DNA of 22,956 bases from Cercozoa sp. M6MM (Eukaryota; Endomyxa: Ascetosporea). Each line of letters opens with the position of its first letter. Positions within the stretch are counted from its first letter, which is position 1. The stretch lies in NCBI GenBank assembly GCA_040357565.1, contig JBDODJ010000177.1. One strand, given 5' to 3'. This document shows positions 10,220-18,951 of this stretch, piece after piece. The position numbers were made by a program, and so were the translations under genes. The notes below the pieces were generated by a model that was not told the origin of the DNA, did no database searches, and saw nothing but the letters and a program-made list of their open reading frames with translations.

Positions 10220-12091
10220 ACAGGAGAGCGACAGTTCCATTGCCGAGAAAACGGACGGCGCGCGTCTGCTGCCGCTGTGCTTTGCGACGCTGTTCGACAT
10301 GAAGGATGCCGACTTTGCCGTGCGCAGTCGCGCCTCCCACGTGGTACTGAATCGTGCAACTATCTGACTGTCTGTGACCATCTGTATGTGCTGCCACACA
10401 GGTGTCGCTGTTTGTCAAGTATGCCGTGCACACGGACGGGGAGAAAGGCGCGGTCGCGAACCCGCTGGTGCACCTGGCGCTGGCGCCGTTTGCGCGACGC
10501 GGCGTCACGCTTCGAAACGACGACGCACGTCGCGAGGCCGTCACTTTGCTGGCGCACCTGTGTCGTGCTGCACCAGGTGCCTGTGTGTATGGACGTATGG
10601 CTGTATGGGAGTGTTGTACACCTTACCCCCCTCCCCCGCAGACCTGTTTCGCGGCCTTCGTCTGCTGTGCGACGACGACGTGGAGCAGGACTTTTTCAGC
10701 AATGTGGTGCACATCCAGCTGCATCGACGACAGCGCGCCTTGCGTCGCCTCGGCGACTTCATTGAAGCGCACCGACCGGCCGATCCGCTCGATCGCGACA
10801 GCAACAAGGGTACGTTCTTTGTCTGCTAACGCATAGCCAACACACACACACACACACAACACACACACACACACACACACACGCACGCAAAGTGATGTAT
10901 ACTATCGCATATCTGTGCACACGGGCGTAGGACTCGACGTTGTGGCCGACAGCGAGCTGGCCAACACGGTGGACGCCGCTCGCAACAGCGTCGACGAGCA
11001 GGAGGTGCTCAAGGACGACATGGGTCTCGACAAGCACAAGGAGAGCAAGGCGGCGCCACAGCAGTCCGCTGACTCTGTCCAAAGCAAGGGCGAGGGGGAC
11101 AATGACGGTGAGGAAGACGACAATGCCAGTGAGGAAGAGGACGTGCAAGAGGAAGACGACGAGGACGAGACGAAGGAAGAGTTCCCACTGGGAGCACAGT
11201 CGCTCAACCTGCTGGTGTCACTCGTGACGCACATGCTCTCGGGCAGCGGCGGCGACGCCCGTATCTCGAAACGTCGTGCCACCTCGTCCTTCAAGGAGGT
11301 AGCCCCTTCCACACATACACTACCTCATTCCTGGTCAATACCTGGTCCATACCTATCCCCACCAACTACACAGGCACACGAAGGCAAAGCGAGAGGTCTA
11401 CGCGACGAGGCCGTGCGTGCGCTGTCGCTGCTCACTTCGGTACGCCTTAGTGTGTGTGTCTTTGTGTCTGTGTGAGTGTGTTGTGCCGCTGTACACTGGG
11501 AGGATCCTGCACAGGTGCACAGCGTCGGTCGTTTCACGGCCATTCTGAACCGCTTCTTCCACCAGGCCATGGCCATGCGCCGGCAGCGCGAGATCGCCGG
11601 TAGTCTTTTATCCTTCGCACCCAGTGCTTTTTGCGTTTGCTGTCATGCCTATATATATATATACCTTCTCAACAGGCGGTCTGCAAGGCGGCCGTGCGCG
11701 GTCCAAGGAGCAGGCCGAGATGCGCGAGCAGGCCTCGATGAACAGCAACGTGCAGCAGGAGCAGCACGTGCAGAGCAGTCGCGAGGCCGAGCGTCGTCTG
11801 GTGCATTTTGACTCACTTTTTACCTTAACCCCTTCCCTCACGTCTGGTGCGTTTTGACTCACCGATCTATAGGTGCGTGTGGTGTGTGCCATTGCGTCCG
11901 AGTGTCGTTTTGACGCACGCAAGCAGTCGCAGATGGAGGACGAGCAACAGCACACTGAGCGTGAGTACATGTGCCACCAGTTACAGCACAAGGTGCCTCT
12001 CTCTCTCTCCCTCTCTCTCCCTCTCTCTCCCTCTCTCTTTCTCTCTCCCTCTCTCTCTCTCTCCCTCTCTCTCTCTCTCCCTCCCTCTCTC

Positions 12092-12138
<47 letters not shown>

Positions 12139-12696
12139 GTCTCTGTCTCTGTCTCTGTCTGTCTGTCTGTCTGTCTGTGCGTATACCTGTCCATTTTGAT
12201 CGTGATTGCTGTGATGTTGCGCAACAGGTGCTGCCGCGTCTGCTACAACTGCTGCGTGACCCACGCACACTCTCGGTCATTGACTCGCACGTCGCCGGTA
12301 CTCTCTCTGTCGAAGCTTGGATTTGCGTATCGGGAGTCAGATCTGACACATGTGTACAGGCGCCATAATGTCGGTGGCACGGCGTTTGCCGGCGCACGTG
12401 TTCCGCGCGGAACTGCGCCGTCTTGTGATGATCCTGGCGCAGTCGCTGCGCACGCGCGAGGTCTCCATTCGCGACCAGAGTCGCTCCACGCTGGTTTGTT
12501 TCGCTTTGTCTTTTTGGACTATTACACTCTATGATGTGGGTGTGTGTGCAGGTGCAACTGTGTCGTTCCGACTGCGTGGACACGTCGCACTTTGCCATGC
12601 TGGTACAGCAGCTGCGCAGTGCACTGCAGCGAGGTCACCAGGTGCATGTCCTGGCCTACACGATCCACCAGGTTTGTTGACACTGAGTGCCCATAC

Positions 12697-12748
<52 letters not shown>

Positions 12749-13002
12749 TTATGTTGCATATGCTTGTCTCCCTGCCTAGGTCTGGGAGGTTCTGGCCGAG
12801 AAGGTGCGCCGGGAGCGCGAGCAGGTGCGTCGCTTCGTCGATTGCAGCGGCGGCGGCGACGAGGACAGTGAGGATGTACAGGAAGGACCAGTATTCCGCG
12901 ATCGATCGCGCGCACTGCAGGCCTGCATTGATGCCACGCTGCCTGTGTATCCTCTGTTTATTCATATGTTTATGTATACCGATATCTGATATAAACTTAT
13001 AC

Positions 13003-13036
<34 letters not shown>

Positions 13037-13702
13037 ATGTGTGTTTGAATGTTGTTCTGGTGCAGGTGCATCGATGACCTGCTGGGCTCGTTGGCACTGG
13101 AGCGAGAGTCGCGTCTGGCGGCACTGCAGGAGGGCGCCAAGGGCGGCATCTCCAAGGAGGCCAAGCGTAGTCGCTCACTGGACACGCTGCAGTTGTGTGC
13201 CGAGCTGTGCGACCTGCGTCTCTTCGATGCCTCCGTGTTCCAGCCTGTCCTGGTACATACTGTACCTGTGTGTGTGGTGTGTGTGTGCGTGTGTGTGTGT
13301 GTGTGTGTGTTTTTTACAGGTGTGTTGTGGGTGCTGTTAATGTTTGTGTGTGGCTTGGTACAGGCACACTTTGCCGTGGACACCAAGAAACCGCAGCTGC
13401 GCGACGACGAGCAGATCGAGCGCACCAAGGAACGGGAGGAAGCACTGAAGGCACTCGTCAAGCAGTACGAGGGCGACAAGGCTGCCGAGCTCGATCAGAA
13501 CGACGGCAAGAAACGCGTACATTTGACCCCACATGGCCCTTTACTTTCCAACACGAGAGTGTATGTATGTTTGTCTTTGTGCAAAGAACGTCGTCGTGGC
13601 GCGTGCACAACTGCGCAAGCTTCAGCAGATCCTGCACCGCTTTGTGGTAGACGCGTGTTATGTGTTTACACTTCTCTCTCTCTCTCTCTCTCTCTATCTC
13701 TA

Positions 13703-13758
<56 letters not shown>

Positions 13759-14795
13759 CAATGTGGGTGTGTCTGTTAACTAGATTGGTCTCGTGCGCAA
13801 CGACAGCGTGCTGTTCCGCCGAGTGCATGCACTGCTGGCGCAGCAGCAGCAGCAGCAGAGTCGCAGCGATGACAGTGTTCCTGAGTTTGTCGTGCAGCGG
13901 CCCAGTGAGGACGATCTGCAGGACGACGTGCGTCTCGTGCGTCTCCGCACGCTGCTAGACTACGCGACGCACGTTGCTCGCTCGCAGGTGGCTTTTTAAA
14001 TATATCATCCTTGGGGCACTGTCATCCCTGACCCCTTTTGTATCGCTCTTTTGTATCGGTGCAGGTGACGACACTGCGCACGTTGCGTGAGCAGAAGCGT
14101 CTTCGACAGCAGTACTCGGGAGCAGCGCTGCAGCAGCAGGTCGAGGCCAAGAAACGCTCGAGCTACGAGGTGCTCAAGGTGGAGGCTCAGCCGGCGCGAC
14201 AGGGCAGTCTCCAGCAAAGCGAGCAGAGTGCCAAGGCGCAGTCCTTTGCCGTTGCCTTCGCCGATGACACGCTGTACTTTGCGTGCGATCTGCTGCTCAC
14301 TTTGTTCCGACGCGAGGCCCTGCAGGTAGTATTCCCTTGCATGGGAGGTGGAGCGTCTAAGTGTGATGCATACACTTCTTTGTTATCTCTAAAACAGAGG
14401 AAGGAGATGCGCGAGAATGCCAACGTAAACTGGCGTCTGGCACAGTGGCAGCCTCTGCTGTCGGGTGCCCTGCGGGTACTTACTGCTAGTCTATGTGCGT
14501 GCACGTGTATGACTGCGTTGTCACAGTTCTCGAGAGCGCCGGGCGTGCACCGACTGGTGCTCCAGGTGGCGCCGCATTACTGCAGTCTGCGCTTTGCCAA
14601 TCAGTTCGTGTTCCGCGCGGACGACTTGAGCGGCGACGTGTGCGTGCAGCAGGCACCGGCGCGGGAGCAGCGACGACTGCTTGGCGAACGCGCTCGCTGC
14701 AGCGACGAGGAGGTGCGTTTTCCTTCGCGCCTGCTTGCTTGTGTCGATGAAATCTTGGTGGTGTGGTCCTGGTGGTGTGTGTGTGGTGTGTGTGT

Positions 14796-14833
<38 letters not shown>

Positions 14834-16051
14834 GTTTGACCTGACCTGTGCCACGTGGCGCATGTGTTTCTGCAGGTACAACAAGAGCTCGAGCAGCAGA
14901 GCAAGAAGCATAAGAAGGCTCGCTCGCTGCTGCTGAACAACAAGGAGATCCGTCAGCGCGAGAAAGTCGAGCGTGGTGAGTCCTGGATATCCACAGGGGC
15001 GAGGGTGCTATGCGGGTTATGTATAGAGGGGTGTGTCTATGTCTGTTTGTATCTCTCGCTACAGAGAAGCAGTACGGCCAGTGGCGACATCTCGTTACTG
15101 ACGTGGCTGACCGGTGTTTCGATGCGCTGAGCGACACGGACGAGGACACGCGCCGCGTGGCCTACAAGGTGCTGGCGTCGCTGCTGCTGCTGACCGAGGA
15201 CACCAATAACGACAGCAGCAGCAACGGCAACAGTAGCAGCAACACTGACAGCGATACAAAGTCTCTCAACAAGAAGCAGAAAAAGGCTAAGAAGCGACAG
15301 CAGAAACAACAGCAGCAGCAAAAGGACGGCAAGGACCAGGTTTGGAATACTCTTGTTCCTCATCTGACTTAATAGGTCTACCCCTTGCTTGTGTGCACAG
15401 GCACTGGTGGCACTGGCGCCGCCGCTGCTGCGACTGCGAGTGGCACAGGCCGACGTGCTGCTGCAGTTCGTGGGCGTGCACGTCAACGTGCACAGCACGA
15501 GCGACAGCAACGCGACGCGCGTGGCACTCCAGCTGCTGCGCGCGCTGCTGCAGCGACGTGTCGTCGTGCCGCGCATCTTTGACATCATGCAGCAGGTCAC
15601 CAAGGTGCTCGTCACGGTCCGCTCTCGCTTTGTCCACGCTGACTGTTGCTACATCTGTAATGGAACAAATTGCAGGCACATGACGAGTCGCTTCAGCAGC
15701 TCTGCGGCACTGTCGTGGGCGACTACATCATGCACTTCCCGCTGGGACCGAAGCGTATCAAGTCGACTCTGCGCGGACTGGTGGCTAATCTCGACTATGA
15801 GACACCGCTGGGACGCAAGGCCGTGACCTCTTGTCTCTCGCAGCTTGCCGAGTATGCCTGGCCATGTGCACACTGATGCGTGTACACCTGTATACCTATG
15901 TTGCCATACATCTGCGCAGTCGACTCCCGGTGCCATTGCTGGAGGAGGAGTTGGCCGCTGTGCTCTTTGTCAAGTCGGCGCAGATGCACTCGGGCGACAG
16001 CGAGGAGGCCTGCCGTCTCGCTGCTGGTATATTCTTGGGTCCTCTTTGTGA

Positions 16052-16106
<55 letters not shown>

Positions 16107-16227
16107 CAAGATCGTGTGTGCTGCAGGCGACCTGATGCGCGCCGTGGTGGCGCGTGTGAGTCGTCGCACCGTGTCGCAGCTGGTGGCACTGCCGCGTGCC
16201 TGGCTACAACAGTCGCTTGAGGTACTC

Positions 16228-16266
<39 letters not shown>

Positions 16267-16572
16267 CATTCTCTCGTCTGTCCAACAATCACATGTATAT
16301 GTGCTGTTTAGTCGAAGGACAAAACCCTGGCCTTGTTGGCGACGCAGACACTCGGCGCACTTCTGCTGTCGATGAGAAGGCAGCTCGTCGTGTTCGGTCC
16401 GTCGCAGGACGCGTCGCACGCGCTACAGCTGGTGCAGCTGCTGCACGAGACGGTGCAGCAGGAGACGCAGCGCGAGGAACAGCGCGTACGCGATGCTTAT
16501 GCCGCGCACATGACGCATATGACTGACGACGACGAGAACGGTAGCTACAACACACGCATGTGCGTGTATGTC

Positions 16573-16622
<50 letters not shown>

Positions 16623-16632
16623 NNNNNNNNNN

Positions 16633-16684
<52 letters not shown>

Positions 16685-18251
16685 GTGTGTGCGTGTATGT
16701 GTGCGTATTATCTCGAGTGCAGAGAACAAGGACGATAGCTGGCGGGCGTCGTACCACGCGTGTGTGTGCGTTGAGCGTCTGCTGTGCATGCCAGACGTCT
16801 TGCGTCTGGTGCGTGAGCGTCACGAGGTAGCTTTTCCTGCAGTGGGGAGTGGGTATTTTGGTGTCTTGTTGGACTCCCTTGTGTGGGTGCGGTAGAAACT
16901 GTGGCGGCTGCTGCGCGCTGTTGTGTGCGACAACGTGCGACACTCGCACATGTGGATGCGCGGCGTGGCCTTACGCGTGCTGCTGGCTCTTTTCACTGGC
17001 GAGGCTACCAGTCTGCAGGTACACAGTGGTGTACATGCACGCGTGAATACATGCACAAGTACGTTGTGTGTGCAGACTGCTCTCGACAGCGAGGACACGG
17101 GCGAGGTGGTGTCGGTGCTGTCGCAGTTGCCGCTGTATCAGACGCACGACTCAGCGCGGCAGGGTGTGCTGCAGATGGCACAGGGACTGGTGGCCATGCT
17201 GGAAGGTATCGACCATCCAACTTGAGTTGGTATATATATGGAGAGACATGTATGTTGTCTTTGCCGTGTAGGTGGCAGCAGCGACACATACTTGCTGGCG
17301 GAGCCGGTGCATGCCGAGGTGGCGCGTTCACTCGTGCAGGCACTATCCTTGCTGGTACGTTTCCCATGCGCTCCTTTAGTGGTGCGGTGCAGGCTTGACC
17401 TTCTTTGTTGACCGTGCACAGGCGCTGTCGTTGCTGCACCTGGACGCTCACGAAAGCAAGAGCGGCAGCATGCAGATCGACGAGGACGACGAAAACGAGC
17501 AGGGCGACGAGAAAAGGCAAGGCTCAGCATCGGCCTTGTTCCGACTGGTCAAGCAGGTGTGCTCGCTGGCCCGGCGACTTGAGGTACTTGCTGTAGATAT
17601 AACTTGCGTATCTAAGTAGTTTGGCATTTGCCGTGTCTCTAGGCTTGTCGAACCCTCGTGTTCCAGTGGCTCTTTGTGCTGTCGCACCGCGTGCCGGTGT
17701 CGGTCCTAGAGTCGCTGCTGCCCATTGTGCTTGTGCCGCTGCAGCGCGCTCAGCACCTGCAAGTGCCGGAGCTCACCGAGCAGCAGGAACGCGCACAGTC
17801 GCTAGCTCACCAGGTACTGCTGTCACACAGCCCTTGTTTTATGGTATATACATACATGTGCGAATGCATGGATCGACTGCACAGGTGACGGAGGTGCTGC
17901 AACGCCGTGTCAGCAATGACATTTACGTGCGCGAGTTGCACCGTGTGCGATCCGACCAAGAAAAGGCGTACCTTGCTCTTAAACTGGATGCCTTTGCCCT
18001 CGCGTACACCTGTTTTGGCCGGCAGTCGACTCGAACGACGTGCGCGCGAGGCGCAGCTGCGTGTCCAGGCGCCTGGGAAGGCGAACTTGCGTCGTCAGAA
18101 ACGTCACTTGCGCAAGCGACAGCGACGGTATCTTTTGTGCTTGCTTTCTTGCAGGGGAAGATGTTGCACCTTTGTTTTTGCACCTCCTGTGTCTGTGTTC
18201 AGTCGCGAGAAGAACGAAGAGCACCGTATGGATCGCCACATGCGACTGTAG
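3125..18251 (+). CDS. UTP20: UTP20, U3 snoRNP / SSU-processome HEAT-repeat scaffold
   Basis: UTP20 (DRIM in animals) is a nucleolar scaffold of the small-subunit processome, needed for 18S pre-rRNA processing. I reconstructed 67 exons (9870 nt, 3289 aa; yeast and human proteins are about 2500 and 2800). Homology is visible throughout. The N-terminus RRFRFQS-FSDRVAAIDV matches the conserved YRF..F..R start. HQPFVRQHAAETFAYLLR is the N-terminal HEAT motif. LQRLVNWRTFREQM and the following exons match the DRIM domain. FFSNVVHIQLHRRQRALRRL (about residues 1720-1740) is nearly identical to the yeast motif. GHQVHVLAYTIHQ and DYIMHFPLG are C-terminal landmarks, and the protein ends in a Lys/Arg-rich tail. 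The extra length comes from acidic and Gln/Asn/Lys-rich inserts. Introns average about 80 nt. The start ATG at 3125 is chosen because the first exon carries the conserved N-terminus. The least certain borders are around exons 11-12 and 22-23. Confidence 0.95.
6382..6427 (+). repeat. GT run followed by (GTT)n in UTP20 intron 16
   Basis: A short TG run is followed by about eight GTT units, within the intron at 6357-6442. Confidence 0.85.
7742..7771 (+). repeat. CT-rich run in UTP20 intron 22
   Basis: A (CT)n tract lies within the intron at 7732-7807. It looks like an expanded polypyrimidine tract, but the frame-compatible acceptor is about 35 nt further on. Confidence 0.8.
8519..8608 (+). repeat. 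(TG)n microsatellite in UTP20 intron 25
   Basis: About 90 nt of almost pure TG, with a few TATG interruptions at the 5' end, fill most of the intron (8482-8609). The repeat runs directly into the acceptor TAG. Confidence 0.95.
10134..10215 (+). repeat. (TG)n microsatellite in UTP20 intron 32
   Basis: TG repeat interrupted by TATG units, within the intron at 10080-10223, just before the acceptor. Confidence 0.95.
10840..10886 (+). repeat. (CA)n microsatellite in UTP20 intron 35
   Basis: A CA repeat with one break (CAACAC), within the intron at 10810-10930. It is the only long CA-sense run in the gene; the others read TG on the coding strand. Confidence 0.95.
11997..12178 (+). repeat. polypyrimidine (CT)n/(CCCT)n tract in UTP20 intron 40
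   Basis: About 180 nt of CT repeats with CCCT, TCTG and GTCT variants occupy most of the intron at 11993-12227. The 5' part is nearly pure pyrimidine, and the 3' end becomes TCTG/GTCT repeats. Confidence 0.95.
12699..12747 (+). repeat. (GT)n microsatellite in UTP20 intron 43
   Basis: An almost uninterrupted GT repeat within the intron at 12672-12779. Confidence 0.95.
13001..13043 (+). repeat. (AT)n followed by GT-rich run in UTP20 intron 44
   Basis: About 28 nt of AT repeat pass into TGTG/TATG sequence, within the intron at 12947-13065. Confidence 0.9.
13267..13310 (+). repeat. GT-rich microsatellite in UTP20 intron 45
   Basis: An interrupted GT repeat within the intron at 13253-13363. Confidence 0.9.
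13672..13755 (+). repeat. (CT)n microsatellite in UTP20 intron 47
   Basis: About 84 nt of CT repeat with short CTAT interruptions, within the intron at 13647-13783. Confidence 0.95.
14775..14832 (+). repeat. GT-rich microsatellite in UTP20 intron 51
   Basis: GTGTGTGG units followed by a pure TG run, within the intron at 14713-14875. Confidence 0.9.
16054..16102 (+). repeat. (TG)n microsatellite in UTP20 intron 56
   Basis: A pure TG repeat within the intron at 16027-16126. Confidence 0.95.
16229..16265 (+). repeat. (TG)n microsatellite in UTP20 intron 57
   Basis: A pure TG repeat within the intron at 16222-16311. Confidence 0.95.
16576..16704 (+). repeat. (TG)n microsatellite in UTP20 intron 58, broken by a gap
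   Basis: TG repeat on both sides of ten N, within the intron at 16541-16722. The true length is unknown because the assembly could not bridge the repeat. Confidence 0.95.
16623..16632. other. assembly gap (10 N)
   Basis: Ten N lie inside the TG repeat of UTP20 intron 58. The flanking exons join in phase, so the gap does not interrupt coding sequence. Confidence 0.99.
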
Positions 18252-18951
18252 TTTCCGCTACACTAAACTCGTCGCGTCTTTCAGTTCACGTCAGATTTCT
18301 TTCTTTTGGTTGGTTCCTTTCACGTTTAACGCAACGCAACTGAAGCCGGATTCCTTCGAATTCGTTCAGAGTAATTTAGTTAGTTAGTCATTCCGAAGTA
18401 ATACAAGAACTGAAGCCAACTATGTCGTGTGCGGTAGTTCCGTTTCTTCATACCCGACCGGTCTGGTCCTGCGCTGGGGTGGTCGAAGTAACTCCTTCGT
18501 TTAGTTTACATCCATTCCATTCTGACCGGCGGGATCTTGTCTTGTTTTTGTGTCCTGGATCAATCTGGTCGCCTAAGAATATGAAACCTCGCGTCTGTTT
18601 TAATCCTTGCTGAGCACAGCTCTGAAAGGTGCTGGCTCCGTAAAGTCACACCTACGCGACCGGTATTTACAGTACGCTGACATCAGCTGCTCGATTTTTA
18701 GTCGTCGCTGCACGGGTTCAGCTAAATGGTCAAATTCCTATCGCTGCTCGCAGTACAATTGTAATACAATAATACGACGGGCAAAACTGTATTTATATCA
18801 ATTTCTATTGCGTTCATTCAGCCCCTGGTGGCGAGTTGCTTCCCCGCACTGAGCGCGTTTAATTTTTCGTCGTATGCCTCGATTTCGTTTCGTCGCTTGC
18901 GAATCTAAACTTACAGAATAAATTGAGATTTTATGAGTTGGTGAGCGAGCG
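18252..18951. other. convergent intergenic region between UTP20 and kinesin
   Basis: About 700 bp separate the stop codons of UTP20 (plus) and the kinesin (minus), so both 3' UTRs and polyadenylation sites lie here. A plus-strand AATAAA is present near 18917, probably too far from UTP20 to be its signal. The 10-mer AACTGAAGCC occurs at 18338 and again at 18408, and a TTAGTTAGTTAGT run lies between them. The plus-strand open frames here (18422-18613, 18607-18852) have no recognisable content. I see no RNA gene. Confidence 0.55.

Larger units (their letters stand above)
8610..11298 (+). other. UTP20: UTP20 exons 26-36 (central region, acidic insert)
   Basis: Exons: 8610-8735, 8788-8958, 9025-9147, 9231-9382, 9445-9685, 9754-9871, 9937-10079, 10224-10343, 10402-10576, 10642-10809, 10931-11298. 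Exon 35 carries the most conserved motif, FFSNVVHIQLHRRQRALRRL. Exon 36 encodes a highly acidic stretch (about residues 1812-1845, GEEDDNASEEEDVQEEDD), at the place where human UTP20 also has a long acidic linker. Introns 25, 32 and 35 hold long TG or CA runs. Confidence 0.85.
11374..15339 (+). other. UTP20: UTP20 exons 37-53
   Basis: Exons: 11374-11439, 11515-11599, 11676-11800, 11873-11992, 12228-12297, 12360-12493, 12552-12671, 12780-12946, 13066-13252, 13364-13516, 13587-13646, 13784-13987, 14065-14325, 14398-14475, 14527-14712, 14876-14975, 15065-15339. Exons 42-43 (SIRDQSRSTL, GHQVHVLAYTIHQ) match the conserved segment preceding the human IHVL/VHVL motif. Exon 48 contains a five-residue Gln run, and exon 53 a low-complexity insert (about residues 2632-2680) of Asn/Ser, then Lys, then Gln. 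Intron 40 (235 nt) is among the longest because of a polypyrimidine tract. Confidence 0.8.
15401..18251 (+). other. UTP20: UTP20 exons 54-67 (C-terminal region)
   Basis: Exons: 15401-15616, 15676-15851, 15920-16026, 16127-16221, 16312-16540, 16723-16826, 16896-17018, 17076-17205, 17272-17354, 17422-17583, 17643-17813, 17885-17967, 18026-18127, 18203-18251 (TAG). Exons 54-55 read through QQVTKVLVT-AHDESLQQLCG and DYIMHFPLGPKRIKSTLRGL, matching the human DYPLGDKLR segment. Exon 54 ends at the unusual donor GTCCGC. Exon 63 carries a short acidic linker before LFRLVKQVCSLARRLE. Exons 65-67 encode the basic tail (KANLRRQKRHLRKRQRR), a likely nucleolar-targeting or RNA-contact region. Intron 58 contains the N gap. 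Confidence 0.85.

Noticed and set aside
11608..12270. 220-aa minus-strand frame rich in Arg-Glu repeats
   Set aside because: It is the antisense of the CT tract of UTP20 intron 40 and neighbouring exons.
8519..16704. CRISPR-like array or satellite DNA
   Set aside because: The repeats are simple dinucleotide tracts in separate introns, without spacers or a common repeat unit.
18422..18852. Small plus-strand frames between UTP20 and the kinesin
   Set aside because: They are short, of non-coding composition, with no splice-compatible partners or known motifs.
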